Positions 1 through 9,705 of a DNA stretch of 64,000 nt are shown here, piece by piece. Every line of letters starts with the position of its first letter. The stretch's first letter is position 1. The stretch is from Crocinitomicaceae bacterium (GTDB taxonomy: Bacteria > Bacteroidota > Bacteroidia > Flavobacteriales_D > Crocinitomicaceae): contig JAHEIL010000013.1 of the NCBI GenBank assembly GCA_024639405.1, positions 44,979-108,978 on the forward strand, given 5' to 3'. Position numbers and translations under genes: made by a program. Below the pieces are notes generated by a model. That model searched no databases, was not told where the DNA came from, and saw only the letters and a program-made list of their open reading frames with translations.

Positions 1-746
1 ATTTTTAACATGAGTAAAAATGCTAACAACAAAAACAACCAATACCGTTTCTTTGATTTTTGTTGGGTAGAAATTAAGATATTCAAGTAATAAAAAGCAT
101 AACAAACAGCTATAAATAATATAGTATCTTTCGATAAACCAGAACACCAAAAACCTAAAGATGGAATCCCGAAAATGGCTAAAGCAATTGTTTTGTCTGA
201 ATGTAAGTTATAACTTCGCACCATTTCAAACAAGCGCCATGAAGCGATAAAGGTAAAAAAAGCAAAAACTATTTGTAACAAGATATACGACCCAAAGGTG
301 AAAAAAGAAAAGACAGAACCAAGTTTACAAACAAAAAAAGTTTCTGCTTCGTTGTAAAAATCTCGAATTGGAATACCAGTTTTATTATTAAAATGTTCTA
401 AAACATTATTAGAAGAGTTGTCATAGAACATTTCTTGCCAATAAAAGTTTGGATTTTCAAAGAGTAAGTTATTCAGCATCTCCGCATTTCGCCAATAGTT
501 GATGGAATCTCCCCCACCCTTGTAGGCAATGATATAAAACAAGGCATTTGCAAGTACTAATACTACTTTAAAAGTAAAAGCAGCGATAAAAAAACGGTAA
601 TAGGGTTTTTCTTTGTTTCGTTTGTACCGCAGGTATAAATAAATGTAGATCAATGTTAACCCGACAATACTTAACATTACATTGACTGGGGAAAAGAAAT
701 TGTTCCAGCTACGATCAAATAATAAGGAAAGAGATTCGGAATTCAC
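1..746 (-). CDS. Polytopic membrane protein, partial (3' end outside window)
   Basis: Open minus-strand frame from GTG at 746 to the window edge (VNSESLSLLFDRSWNNFFSPVNVMLSIVGLTLIYIYLRYKRNKEKPYYRFF...YKGGGDSINYWRNAEMLNNLLF...). Not in the supplied ORF track, probably because it runs off the edge. Confidence 0.75.
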   Translation of the reverse strand, partial: MNSESLSLLFDRSWNNFFSPVNVMLSIVGLTLIYIYLYLRYKRNKEKPYYRFFIAAFTFKVVLVLANALFYIIAYKGGGDSINYWRNAEMLNNLLFENPNFYWQEMFYDNSSNNVLEHFNNKTGIPIRDFYNEAETFFVCKLGSVFSFFTFGSYILLQIVFAFFTFIASWRLFEMVRSYNLHSDKTIALAIFGIPSLGFWCSGLSKDTILFIAVCYAFYYLNILISTQQKSKKRYWLFLLLAFLLMLK

Positions 747-819
747 TTTTTTTTGGTAAAAATACAATTTTTTCTTCTTTCTTTTTTCCGTAGCAAAAAA
801 AGAAACAAAAATGCATTTT

Positions 820-1081
820 AAATTTTCCGAGGATTTTTTTCATTTCACTGCGTTGCATGAAAACCACCGATTTCGCATTGCTTCATGCTTTCCCCTGATC
901 AGCCAATGCTATCGCATGGGCTTGGTCGCAATTACGCAAGCTTCACGGTTAAATCTTGGAAAATTTAGGGATTCCCGCTCTTGCGAGATTGATAAGTGCT
1001 TCGGTCGAAGAAGATTCTACTTCGTGCGAAGTAAGCTTTAAAGAATCAACGCGTATTCATTGAAGCAACAGAGAAGTGAGG
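820..1081 (+). repeat. Intergenic repeat element copy A (inverted-repeat-bounded core 820-966)
   Basis: AAATTTTCCGAGGATTT...AAATCTTGGAAAATTT ends; near-identical to copies at 1135, 1509, 6793 and 7315; followed by hairpins and CAGAGAAGTGAGG tail. Confidence 0.9.
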
Positions 1082-1134
1082 GTTTTTCTTCTTTCTTTTT
1101 TCCGTAGCAAAAAAAGAAACAAAAAGTGCATTTC

Positions 1135-1455
1135 AAATTTTCCGAGGATTTTTTTCATTTCACGGTGTTGCATGAAAACCACCGATTTCGCATTGCTTCA
1201 TGCTTTCCCCTGATCAACCAATGCTATCGCATGGGCTTGGGCGCAATTACGCAAGCTTCACGGTTAAATCTTGGAAAATTTAGGGGTTCCCGCGCTGGCG
1301 GGTTGGAAAAGTTGATTTGCAACGAAGAACCCACTTCGGCAGAAGAATGTTTTAAAAGCTATAAATAAATTTTCTAACCGAAGAGAGATCTTTCTCCGAA
1401 CGATGTGAGCATTAAAGAATCAACGCGTATTCTCCGAAGCAACAGAGAAGTGAGG
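1135..1455 (+). repeat. Intergenic repeat element copy B (core 1135-1281)
   Basis: Same element as copy A, with the same TTTCTTTTTTCCGTAGCAAAAAAAGAAAC lead-in. Confidence 0.9.
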
Positions 1456-1508
1456 GTTTTTCTTCTTTCTTTTTTCCCTAGCAAAAAAAGAAACAAAAAG
1501 TGCATTTC

Positions 1509-1745
1509 AAATTTTCCGAGGATTTTTTTCATTTCACTGCGTTGCATGAAAACCACCGATTGCACTTTGCTAAATACTATGTTCCTGTTTCAGCCATCGC
1601 TGCCGCTAAGGCTGGGAACGCACTTCCGCAAATGCAACGATTAAATCTTGGAAAATTTAGAGGTCCTCGCGCTGGCGAGTTGGATAAGGTGCTTCAGTCG
1701 AAGAGAGATCGTTCTTCGATTGATTTATGCTTAATTATGGGGTAA
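1509..1745 (+). repeat. Intergenic repeat element copy C (core 1509-1658), diverged interior, lacks the 3' tail
   Basis: Same end sequences; interior hairpin sequence replaced. Confidence 0.85.
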
Positions 1746-1821
1746 AAACAACTAAAAAATAAATATTACGTCTTTAGTAAGTCACTATTTTTATTAATTT
1801 TGTAATCTTTAATTATAACAA

Positions 1822-2742
1822 ATGAATATCTTGATAACCGGAGGAGCAGGTTTCGTTCCTAGTTCTTTAGCTGATAAATTACTTGCTCAAAACCATTCGG
1901 TTACATTGATTGACAATTTCATCACTGGCTACAAGCACAACATTCCTACTCACCAGAATTGCACCTTCATTGAAGGAAATGTGAATGATTTTGAAACAGT
2001 TGCCAAGGTTATTCGTTCAGAACAATTTGATTACATTTTTCATTATGCTGCTTTGGTTGGTGTTCAGCGTACATTGGACAATCCCATTATGGTTTTAGAT
2101 GATATCAATGGTTTTCAGCATATCTTGAAATTAGCTGTTGAAACAAAAGTGAAACGGGTGTTCTATTCTTCATCATCAGAAGTTTATGGAGAACCTGTTC
2201 ATTTACCACAACACGAAGAAACTACCCCTTTAAATTCTAGATTACCATATGCCATCGTAAAGAATGTTGGGGAATCGTATTTACGCAGTTACCAACAAGC
2301 TTTTGGCTTAGACTATACGATCTTCCGATTCTTTAACACCTATGGTCCAAAACAAAGTCAAGATTTTGTAATGTCTAAGTTTATCCAATTAGCTATGGAA
2401 AATAAAGATATTACCGTTTACGGCGATGGATCTCAAACACGCACCTTTTGTTACATTGATGATAATTTAGACGCTTGCATTAGTGCCATGAATTCTGAAA
2501 TTGCAAAAAACGATACATTTAACATCGGAAATGATACTATTGTGACCATTTTAGAATTGGCACAAACGATCATTGAATTAACAGGTTCATCCTCTAAAAT
2601 TGTTCATTTACCACCGTTGCCAGAAGGAGATATGACGCGTCGTCAGCCAGATATTACTAAAATGAAAACCTTGTTAAACCGAGAATTGACTCCTTTTAGA
2701 GAGGGAATTCAGCGTATTTTGGTTGCGAAATATGGGTTTTGA
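1822..2742 (+). CDS. NAD-dependent epimerase/dehydratase (extended SDR, nucleotide-sugar type)
   Basis: N-terminal MNILITGGAGF Rossmann motif, SSSSEVYGEP, YAIVKNVGE (YxxxK), FRFFNTYGP. Confidence 0.9.
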   Translation: MNILITGGAGFVPSSLADKLLAQNHSVTLIDNFITGYKHNIPTHQNCTFIEGNVNDFETVAKVIRSEQFDYIFHYAALVGVQRTLDNPIMVLDDINGFQHILKLAVETKVKRVFYSSSSEVYGEPVHLPQHEETTPLNSRLPYAIVKNVGESYLRSYQQAFGLDYTIFRFFNTYGPKQSQDFVMSKFIQLAMENKDITVYGDGSQTRTFCYIDDNLDACISAMNSEIAKNDTFNIGNDTIVTILELAQTIIELTGSSSKIVHLPPLPEGDMTRRQPDITKMKTLLNRELTPFREGIQRILVAKYGF

Positions 2743-2839
2743 AAAAGGACTATGAGACTTTAGGACTAAATGACCAGAATGTTATTCTGTTGAAATCTAA
2801 ACCCAAAACCCAACACATTTTTCACCCAAAACCTCACAT

Positions 2840-3313
2840 TTACTGGTGATGATAAGGTTCCCCCTTCAAAATAGTCATCGCTCTATACAATTGTTCGAAG
2901 AAAATCATGCGGATCATTTGATGCGAAAAGGTCATTTTGGATAAACTAATTTTTCCATTGGCTGCAGCATAAACAGCTTCAGAAAAACCATATGCACCTC
3001 CAACAACAAATACCAAGTTTTTTCCACCTGAATTGAATTTTTGTTGAATGAATTGTGAAAAAGCGACGGATGAATATTGGTTTCCGTTTTCGTCCAATAG
3101 TATCAATTGATCTCCTTGTTGTGTTTTAGAGAGAATCTCCTTCCCTTCCAGCTCTTTGATTTGAGGAATGGTTAAATTTTTAGCGTTTTTAAGATCTGGA
3201 ATTTCAATGCGTTCGATGGAGACATAATGTTTCAAGCGGTCAAGGTACTCTTTTTCTCCTGCTTCCAAAAATGCTTTGCCCGTTTTTCCGATACAAATAA
3301 ATTTTACCTTCAT
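2840..3313 (-). CDS. rlmH: 23S rRNA (pseudouridine1915-N3)-methyltransferase RlmH
   Basis: 157 aa; MKVKFICIGKT..., FVVGGAYGFSEAVY, LSKMTFSHQMIRMIFFEQLYRAMTILKGEPYHH signature. Confidence 0.95.
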   Translation of the reverse strand: MKVKFICIGKTGKAFLEAGEKEYLDRLKHYVSIERIEIPDLKNAKNLTIPQIKELEGKEILSKTQQGDQLILLDENGNQYSSVAFSQFIQQKFNSGGKNLVFVVGGAYGFSEAVYAAANGKISLSKMTFSHQMIRMIFFEQLYRAMTILKGEPYHHQ

Positions 3314-3317
3314 ATAC

Positions 3318-5225
3318 TTATGACATCCATTGTTTGTACCACATTTGGAACATTAAAACGTACCACAATTTCACATCCAGTTCTTTTTTACCCTTATAAA
3401 AATCATGTTTTAAGTTGTGGATGAAATCTACGTTGAAAATCCCTTCTTCGGCGATGCGCTTAATGCTTAAATTTTCTTCCACTAATTCTTTTAAATCGCC
3501 CATTAACCAACTAGCAATTGGGATGGCAAAACCCATTTTTGGTCTATCCATCATTGCTTTTGGGATGTAATCGTGAACGATTTCTTTTAAAATGAATTTC
3601 TTTTCACCGTTATTGTATTTGAATTCATTCGGCAATTTAGCCGCCCATTCAATTACATTGTGATCTAAAAATGGCTCACGCCCTTCTAAACTTGCCGTCA
3701 TTGTTGCGCGATCTACTTTCTGCAAAATATCGTCCACCAAATACGTTTGATAATCAATCGCCATCATGTAAGACAAAGGTGTGTGAAAAGGTGCCTTTAA
3801 TTCTGTTGAAGTATAACTTGTAGCCAATCCATTGAACGAAGTATTTTTTAAAACCGATTTTAGTTGTTCGTCGGTGTATTGTTGACTTAAACTCAACATA
3901 ATTTGTTCAGAAGATGGATTTCTTAAGATACCTTTTAACTTTTCGTAACGGTTGTGAAAATTGTATTTATGTTTTAATACCGGGATTTTATCTGAAGGAA
4001 TCGCTTGCATCAATGTTGCCATTCCTTTGCGAGCAAAACCTGGTAAAGCTTGCATTTTCTTTCCGTAACGCAACAAATAATCGTAGCGATTGTAACCTGC
4101 AAACACCTCATCGCCAGCATCTGCACTCAAGGCAACAGTCACATGCTTTTTAGCCATGATACTAACCAAGGTTGTTGGAATCGCACTACTATCGCCAAAA
4201 GGTTCATCGTAGTAAAAAGGCAATTGCTCGATTAAATCAATCGCTTGTTTTTGCGAACATTCAATTTCTGTATGATCAGTTCCCAAATGCTTCGCAACGT
4301 CAGCTGCATAAGGTGCTTCATTTAATCCAATATCAGGAACTGCAATCGTAAAAGTTTTTAATTTTTCAGTTCTATTTTCTTGCAACATTGCGGTAACAGC
4401 AGCACTGTCGTAACCACCACTTAAAAACACACCAACTGGTACATCTGCGACCATTCTGTATTCACATGCTTTTTGAAGAATTGCTTTTGTTTCGTTTTTC
4501 GCTTCCGCAAATGAAAGTTCCATTTTTGGTTGGTTGTAGGCATCATAGACATTCCAATAGGGTGTTATCGTCAATTGTTTGGTTGCAACACTTACGGTCA
4601 TGTGATGCCCCGGTTGTAATTTATAACAATCTTGAAAAATACAATGAGGTGTTGGAACATTTCCATATTGCATGTAAGCACCAACAGCAGCTAAATCAAT
4701 TTTTTTCTGAAAGCGCGGATGTTTGTGAAACGCTTTTAATTCTGATGCAAAAAGGAACAAATCGTCTTTCCAGTAATAGAAAAATGGTTTAACTCCTGCG
4801 CGGTCTCTGGCACAGAAGAAAGCATCCGTTGTTGTATTGTAGAGCACAAATGCAAACATTCCAACAAATTTATCCAAGCAAGCACTCCCCCATTCTTGAT
4901 ACGCATGCAAAATCATTTCCGTATCGGAAGAACTTGAGAACACATGTCCTTTTTCAGCTAATTCAACTTTTATTTCGTTGTAATTGTATATTTCACCGTT
5001 GAAGCAAATCCACCAATCGTTGTATTGCATGGGCTGCGTTCCGTGTTCACTTAAATCAATAATTGATAACCTACGATGACCAAAACCAACTTGAAGGTTA
5101 TTTTTGTTGAAGATTTTAACGCCACTTCCATCTGGACCTCTGTGAGTTAAGGTCGTGGTCATTTCATCTAATACCTCAATAGAAGATGACTTTTTGAAAT
5201 CAATAAATCCAGTTATTCCGCACAT
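3318..5225 (-). CDS. asnB: Asparagine synthase (glutamine-hydrolysing)
   Basis: MCGITGF N-terminal Cys glutaminase; VFLSGGYDS PP-loop. Confidence 0.95.
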   Translation of the reverse strand: MCGITGFIDFKKSSSIEVLDEMTTTLTHRGPDGSGVKIFNKNNLQVGFGHRRLSIIDLSEHGTQPMQYNDWWICFNGEIYNYNEIKVELAEKGHVFSSSSDTEMILHAYQEWGSACLDKFVGMFAFVLYNTTTDAFFCARDRAGVKPFFYYWKDDLFLFASELKAFHKHPRFQKKIDLAAVGAYMQYGNVPTPHCIFQDCYKLQPGHHMTVSVATKQLTITPYWNVYDAYNQPKMELSFAEAKNETKAILQKACEYRMVADVPVGVFLSGGYDSAAVTAMLQENRTEKLKTFTIAVPDIGLNEAPYAADVAKHLGTDHTEIECSQKQAIDLIEQLPFYYDEPFGDSSAIPTTLVSIMAKKHVTVALSADAGDEVFAGYNRYDYLLRYGKKMQALPGFARKGMATLMQAIPSDKIPVLKHKYNFHNRYEKLKGILRNPSSEQIMLSLSQQYTDEQLKSVLKNTSFNGLATSYTSTELKAPFHTPLSYMMAIDYQTYLVDDILQKVDRATMTASLEGREPFLDHNVIEWAAKLPNEFKYNNGEKKFILKEIVHDYIPKAMMDRPKMGFAIPIASWLMGDLKELVEENLSIKRIAEEGIFNVDFIHNLKHDFYKGKKELDVKLWYVLMFQMWYKQWMS

Positions 5226-5284
5226 AGAAACAAAGATAGTGATAAAAACTATGTTGTGTTTTAGTTCAAAACCACTAAAGCAAA

Positions 5285-6592
5285 TTAATCATTGATTAAT
5301 TGAAGTAAGGCAGATTGAACGCGTTGCAATTCTTTAATGGCTTCTCGTTGATTAAAAATTAAAAATATATATTTCCATTTGTAACCAATTCGTTTGAGGT
5401 AACGTGCAAAATTATACGCATACAAACCAGATAAAGGCAAGGAAACACAATAAATTACATCCATATAAAATGGCATGTGAAATAGTTTATCTGCTCCATA
5501 AAATAAACCACTATAAAACAACGGATAGATAATAAAACTTAGCAGCACACCAACGGCAGCATAATATTCTACAAATTTTGTCAATCTTGGAACTAAAAAA
5601 TCAACCAATTTATATTGAATGAAATTATTGATAATGCCAAATACAAAAAAGGGAAAACCAACCAATAAAAAGAAAATTGACAAGGATAGTTGAATCAAAT
5701 ACAAACGCGATCGGAAGCGACGGTGAATGAAATCTGTATGAATGGCTAATTTTCTGGTTTGCCATTCAATAACTTGCAATAAATCTTGAATTTCATTCAT
5801 CAAATAAGGTTTGAGCAATTGAATCTCTTCCAACTTGGTTTGAATTTCTTTCATTAATTTTACTTCTTCAGCAACAACTTTATCCCGTTTTCTTGCCCAA
5901 AACACTGCAAATATTTTATGCAAAAGCTCTTCTTGTGCTTTGTTCTCTGTTGAAATCAATACACGTTCTAAATGCAAGCGGAAAACTTTTGTCAATTTCT
6001 TCGCTGCCAAAGATGCGTTTTGACTGTATTCAGTTAAAAAATCAGTTGCGAAAAGTCCGTTTTCAATTGAAATCAATACAGAACTTCTAAACTTTTCCGC
6101 TTGCGAATAAAACAAACCAATTGGCACGATTTTCAACTTTAAATTTCCGTTGTTTCTTGCTTCAGCCTCTAATGCAATGCGTGCTGTTCCGGATTTCAAC
6201 TCCCGTAATTTTCGTTCAGGAATACTTGTTCCTTCAGGAAATACGACCAAGGTTTTCCCTTCTTCCAGAAGCTGGTAACATGCTTCAAATGAATCTGTAT
6301 TGTTAATTCCTTTGATCTTACCATCTACTTGACGGTTGATTGGAATCATGTTTAAGCTTTTTAGAATTTTTCGTTTTAAAGGCGAGTTGAAAAATGTACT
6401 CTTTGCCATGAAATAGATTGGTTTCGAACACGCATACCCAATCATCCAAGCATCCATTAATGTATTCGGATGATTGGCAATAATAATCATTGGGCCATCA
6501 TGTTCTAACGCTCGAGTGTTTTTTACGGTTACTTCTTTATAGTAAATTTTTATCCCGAGTCCAACAATTAAACGCAGTATTCTGTATATCAT
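5285..6592 (-). CDS. 1-acyl-sn-glycerol-3-phosphate acyltransferase family protein with C-terminal membrane region
   Basis: NHPNTLMD (HX4D-like) and VFPEGTS motifs; hydrophobic C-terminal half. Confidence 0.85.
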   Translation of the reverse strand: MIYRILRLIVGLGIKIYYKEVTVKNTRALEHDGPMIIIANHPNTLMDAWMIGYACSKPIYFMAKSTFFNSPLKRKILKSLNMIPINRQVDGKIKGINNTDSFEACYQLLEEGKTLVVFPEGTSIPERKLRELKSGTARIALEAEARNNGNLKLKIVPIGLFYSQAEKFRSSVLISIENGLFATDFLTEYSQNASLAAKKLTKVFRLHLERVLISTENKAQEELLHKIFAVFWARKRDKVVAEEVKLMKEIQTKLEEIQLLKPYLMNEIQDLLQVIEWQTRKLAIHTDFIHRRFRSRLYLIQLSLSIFFLLVGFPFFVFGIINNFIQYKLVDFLVPRLTKFVEYYAAVGVLLSFIIYPLFYSGLFYGADKLFHMPFYMDVIYCVSLPLSGLYAYNFARYLKRIGYKWKYIFLIFNQREAIKELQRVQSALLQLIND

Positions 6593-6792
6593 AGAGATTT
6601 TGTAATTTTTTCGAAAGTACGAATATTCTAGAAAATGAAGGAATGAAAAGGTTGGTTTTTGTTTTTACGCAAGCGCAAAAACTTAGATAAAATAATTACT
6701 TCTTACTTTTTTAAGCAAAAAATTAAGCAACTAAACGAAGTGACCTCACAAATTCCTTAAAATATAAACACTTATTTGTAAAAAGCTTTTTC

Positions 6793-7055
6793 AAATTTTC
6801 CGAGGATTTTTTCATTTCACTGCGTTGCATGAAAACCACCGATTGCACTTTGCTGCATGCTTTGCCCTGATCAGCCAATGCTCACGCATGGGCTTGGGCG
6901 CAATTCCGCAAGCTCCACGGCTAAATCTTGGAAAATTTAGGGACCCCGCTCTTGCGGGTTGAATTAGGTACTTCGAACGAAGAAAGATCTTTCTCCGAGC
7001 GAAGTGCAATTTTAAGAATCAACGCGAATTTTTCGGAGCAACAGAGAAGTGAGGA
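6793..7055 (+). repeat. Intergenic repeat element copy D (core 6793-6938)
   Basis: Same ends and CAGAGAAGTGAGG tail as copies A and B. Confidence 0.9.
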
Positions 7056-7067
7056 ATAGAAAAAAAG

Positions 7068-7157
7068 CTGTTGCGTTTCGTTGCGCGATTGGCGCTTGCG
7101 TCTGTAAAACGACGAAGGAAGTTTTGCACCTACGATCGTTGCAACGCAGCAATAGCG
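7068..7157. repeat. Second, unrelated inverted-repeat element between copies D and E
   Basis: GCTGTTGCGTT (7068-7078) versus AACGCAGCAATAGC (7144-7157) form imperfect inverted ends; followed by TTACTTTTT...AAAAAGTAA hairpin near 7198-7221. Confidence 0.5.
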
Positions 7158-7314
7158 CTTTTTTCCCGAACGGCTTGTTGCTTCTTGATTTTTGTATTAC
7201 TTTTTATCAAGAAAAAGTAATGAAAGAAAACGCATTTACGCAAGCATAAATATTATTAAGGTTATAATTTTTCTCTTACTTTTTTAAGCAAAAAAGTAAG
7301 CAAAAAGCTTTTTC

Positions 7315-7535
7315 AAATTTTTCCAAGGATTTTTTTCATTTCACTGCGTTACATGAAAAGCACCGATTGCACTTTGCTGCATGCTTTGCCCTGATCAGCC
7401 AATGCTATCGCATGGGCTTGGGCGCAATTTCGCAAGTGCAACGGCTAAATCTTGAAAAATTTAGGGGTTCCCGCTCTTGCGGGTTGGAAAAGGTACTTCA
7501 GTCGAAGAATGATCTATCTTCGTTTAAGGTTTATT
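7315..7535 (+). repeat. Intergenic repeat element copy E (core 7315-7462)
   Basis: AAATTTTTCCAAGGATTT...AAATCTTGAAAAATTT ends; lies directly upstream of pabB. Confidence 0.85.
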
Positions 7536-7589
7536 AGAAAGAGTAATGAATATAAAGCGAATCACTTTTTCTTTCTTAAATTTGTAACT

Positions 7590-8783
7590 ATGAAAGCTTC
7601 ACCAATTGCTTACTTCAATTCAAACAATGGAACAGGAATGTTTGCCTATGGTGAATTTGCTTCTATTGAGCTTTCTAAAGGAATCGATCAAGTACAAGCA
7701 TTCATAGATGAACACAAGGGAAACTACTTAATTGGATGTGTTTCGTATGATGTGAAAAATGAAATTTTCGACTTACAATCAATGAATAATGACGCTATTA
7801 ATTTCCCGTCATTATTGTTTTGGAAGCCATTAGTAGTTTACTCTATAACAGAAAAAGGAATTCACCAAGTTCAAGGTAACCGGTCAAAAGAAGCAGAAGT
7901 AACTTTAGCTGAATTTTTGGCCAAAGAGCAAGAGAAATGTGTGCCATTAGGAAGTGTTTTTCAAGCTACAATCTCTAAAGATGAATATTTAGAAAAAATT
8001 AATAAGATTCAGGAACAAATTCAATATGGAAATTCGTATGAAGTCAATTTTTGTCAAACATTTCTTGCTGAAAATTGTGCCATTGAAGATCCCGAACAAC
8101 TATACTTTAAATTAAACGCTATTACAAAAGCGCCTTTTTCAGTCTATCTTTCTTGGAATGAATTCAATGTTCTTTGCGGAAGTCCAGAACGCTACATTCA
8201 AAAAAAGGGAAATCAATTACGCTCACAACCGATTAAAGGAACTGCACCTAGACACACAAATGAGCAATTAGATAAAGAACTTATAAATACCTTGCAAACG
8301 AGTTCAAAAGAACGCGCTGAAAACACGATGATTGTGGATTTAGTGCGCAATGATTTGGCTCGTATTGCTCAAAAAGACAGTGTTGAAGTGACTGAATTTT
8401 GCGGAGTTCATTCTTTTGCAACGGTACACCAACTTATTTCAACCGTTACCTGCGAATTAAAAGAAAATACTACATTCACAGATTGTCTAAAAGCAACTTT
8501 TCCAATGGGTTCGATGACAGGTGCTCCAAAATTGCGTACGATGGAAATCATTGAAGAACTTGAAAACTTTCAACGTGGATTGTATTCAGGTAGTATTGGA
8601 TACATTGCACCAAATGGTGATTTTGATTTTAATGTTGTGATTCGAAGCCTTTTATACAATCAAACGTTAAAAACAGCTTCGCTATCGGTTGGTGGCGCTA
8701 TTACCATTCAATCGAATCCTGAAGAAGAATACGAAGAATGCTTGGTAAAAATTCAACGCATTATGGATGGTTTAAATGAGTAA
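7590..8783 (+). CDS. pabB: Anthranilate/para-aminobenzoate synthase component I
   Basis: Chorismate-binding signatures (IKGTAPR, MIVDLVRNDLARI, FPMGSMTGAPK, SGSIGY). Supplied ORF starts at 7452 but its first 46 codons are repeat-derived; ATG at 7590 (MKASPIAYF) fits better. Confidence 0.88.
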   Translation: MKASPIAYFNSNNGTGMFAYGEFASIELSKGIDQVQAFIDEHKGNYLIGCVSYDVKNEIFDLQSMNNDAINFPSLLFWKPLVVYSITEKGIHQVQGNRSKEAEVTLAEFLAKEQEKCVPLGSVFQATISKDEYLEKINKIQEQIQYGNSYEVNFCQTFLAENCAIEDPEQLYFKLNAITKAPFSVYLSWNEFNVLCGSPERYIQKKGNQLRSQPIKGTAPRHTNEQLDKELINTLQTSSKERAENTMIVDLVRNDLARIAQKDSVEVTEFCGVHSFATVHQLISTVTCELKENTTFTDCLKATFPMGSMTGAPKLRTMEIIEELENFQRGLYSGSIGYIAPNGDFDFNVVIRSLLYNQTLKTASLSVGGAITIQSNPEEEYEECLVKIQRIMDGLNE

Positions 8784-9705
8784 TATCAAGGCACATATTC
8801 AAGAATTCACAGCTTCTTATGATGCAGCTACAACGTATTATGTTGCTTGTAGTGGCGGTGTTGATTCAATGGTTTTACTTTCAATTTTACATCAATTAGG
8901 TAAAAAGATTCACGTTCTTCATGTCAATTATCATTTGAGAGGCGAAGCTTCCAATTTAGACCAACAAGTTATTGAAGATTTTTGCGCTAATCATGCCATT
9001 CCAATTTCAATACACTCAATTGAACTTCAAATCGAACTTGAAAATGGTGGGAACTTACAGGATATTGCCAGAAAAGTACGTTATGAATTTTTCAAGAAAA
9101 ACGCAACAGAACCTAATTCTAAAATTGTATTAGCGCATCATGCAGACGATCAAATTGAAACGTTTTTATTAAACATTGCACGCAAAGCAGGTGTGATGGG
9201 ATTGGCTTGTATGTTGCCTGAACACGGGACATTCATTCGGCCACTTCTCCCCTTTTCTAAACAAGAAATTCTGGAATTAGCTATAAAAGAAGGAATTGTT
9301 TGGCGTGAAGATGCATCCAATCAAAGTAATAAATACCGAAGAAATAGTATTCGCAATGTTTTTCTTCCTGAAATTGAAGCTCAACTTCCTGAATTTAGAG
9401 AAAGTTGCTTGTATTTAATAGAACAATTCCAAAAAAACCAAGTGGAAATTGAACAAAAAATAAAAAAAATCACCCATAATATCCAACAAGAAAATTTATT
9501 ACTTTATTCTGATTTTGATACACTCACAGAAGTAGAGCACATTGAATTATTGCGTCAATTAGCGATTCCATTTGGCTTTTTGAAAGAATTCAAGAAATTA
9601 AGAATGGCAGAAAATGGTAAACGCTTGCAATTAAAAAAAACAAAGCAATTGGTAATTCGAACAAAAACTGGATTTAAATGGCAATTAAATGAAACAAATG
9701 ACTAA
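8776..9705 (+). CDS. tilS: tRNA(Ile)-lysidine synthase
   Basis: SGGVDSMVLL PP-loop, HHADDQIETFLLNIARKAG; overlaps pabB by 8 nt. Confidence 0.93.
   Translation: MSNIKAHIQEFTASYDAATTYYVACSGGVDSMVLLSILHQLGKKIHVLHVNYHLRGEASNLDQQVIEDFCANHAIPISIHSIELQIELENGGNLQDIARKVRYEFFKKNATEPNSKIVLAHHADDQIETFLLNIARKAGVMGLACMLPEHGTFIRPLLPFSKQEILELAIKEGIVWREDASNQSNKYRRNSIRNVFLPEIEAQLPEFRESCLYLIEQFQKNQVEIEQKIKKITHNIQQENLLLYSDFDTLTEVEHIELLRQLAIPFGFLKEFKKLRMAENGKRLQLKKTKQLVIRTKTGFKWQLNETND

Noticed and set aside
820-1745. Tandem ~300-370-bp repeats A-B-C as a CRISPR array
   Set aside because: Unit length, lack of short identical repeats with unique spacers, and absence of cas genes.
811-1745. Short ORFs 811-1041, 1126-1368, 1374-1565, 1405-1644, 1500-1745 (and 6812-7009, 7049-7249) as genes
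   Set aside because: They are translations of the repeat element in various frames; similarity between them reflects the DNA repeat.
4466-4792. 108-aa ORF opposite asnB
   Set aside because: Antisense to a conserved gene, no independent coding evidence.
7452-7589. N-terminal 46-aa extension of the pabB ORF
   Set aside because: It lies in repeat copy E; the normal start is ATG 7590.
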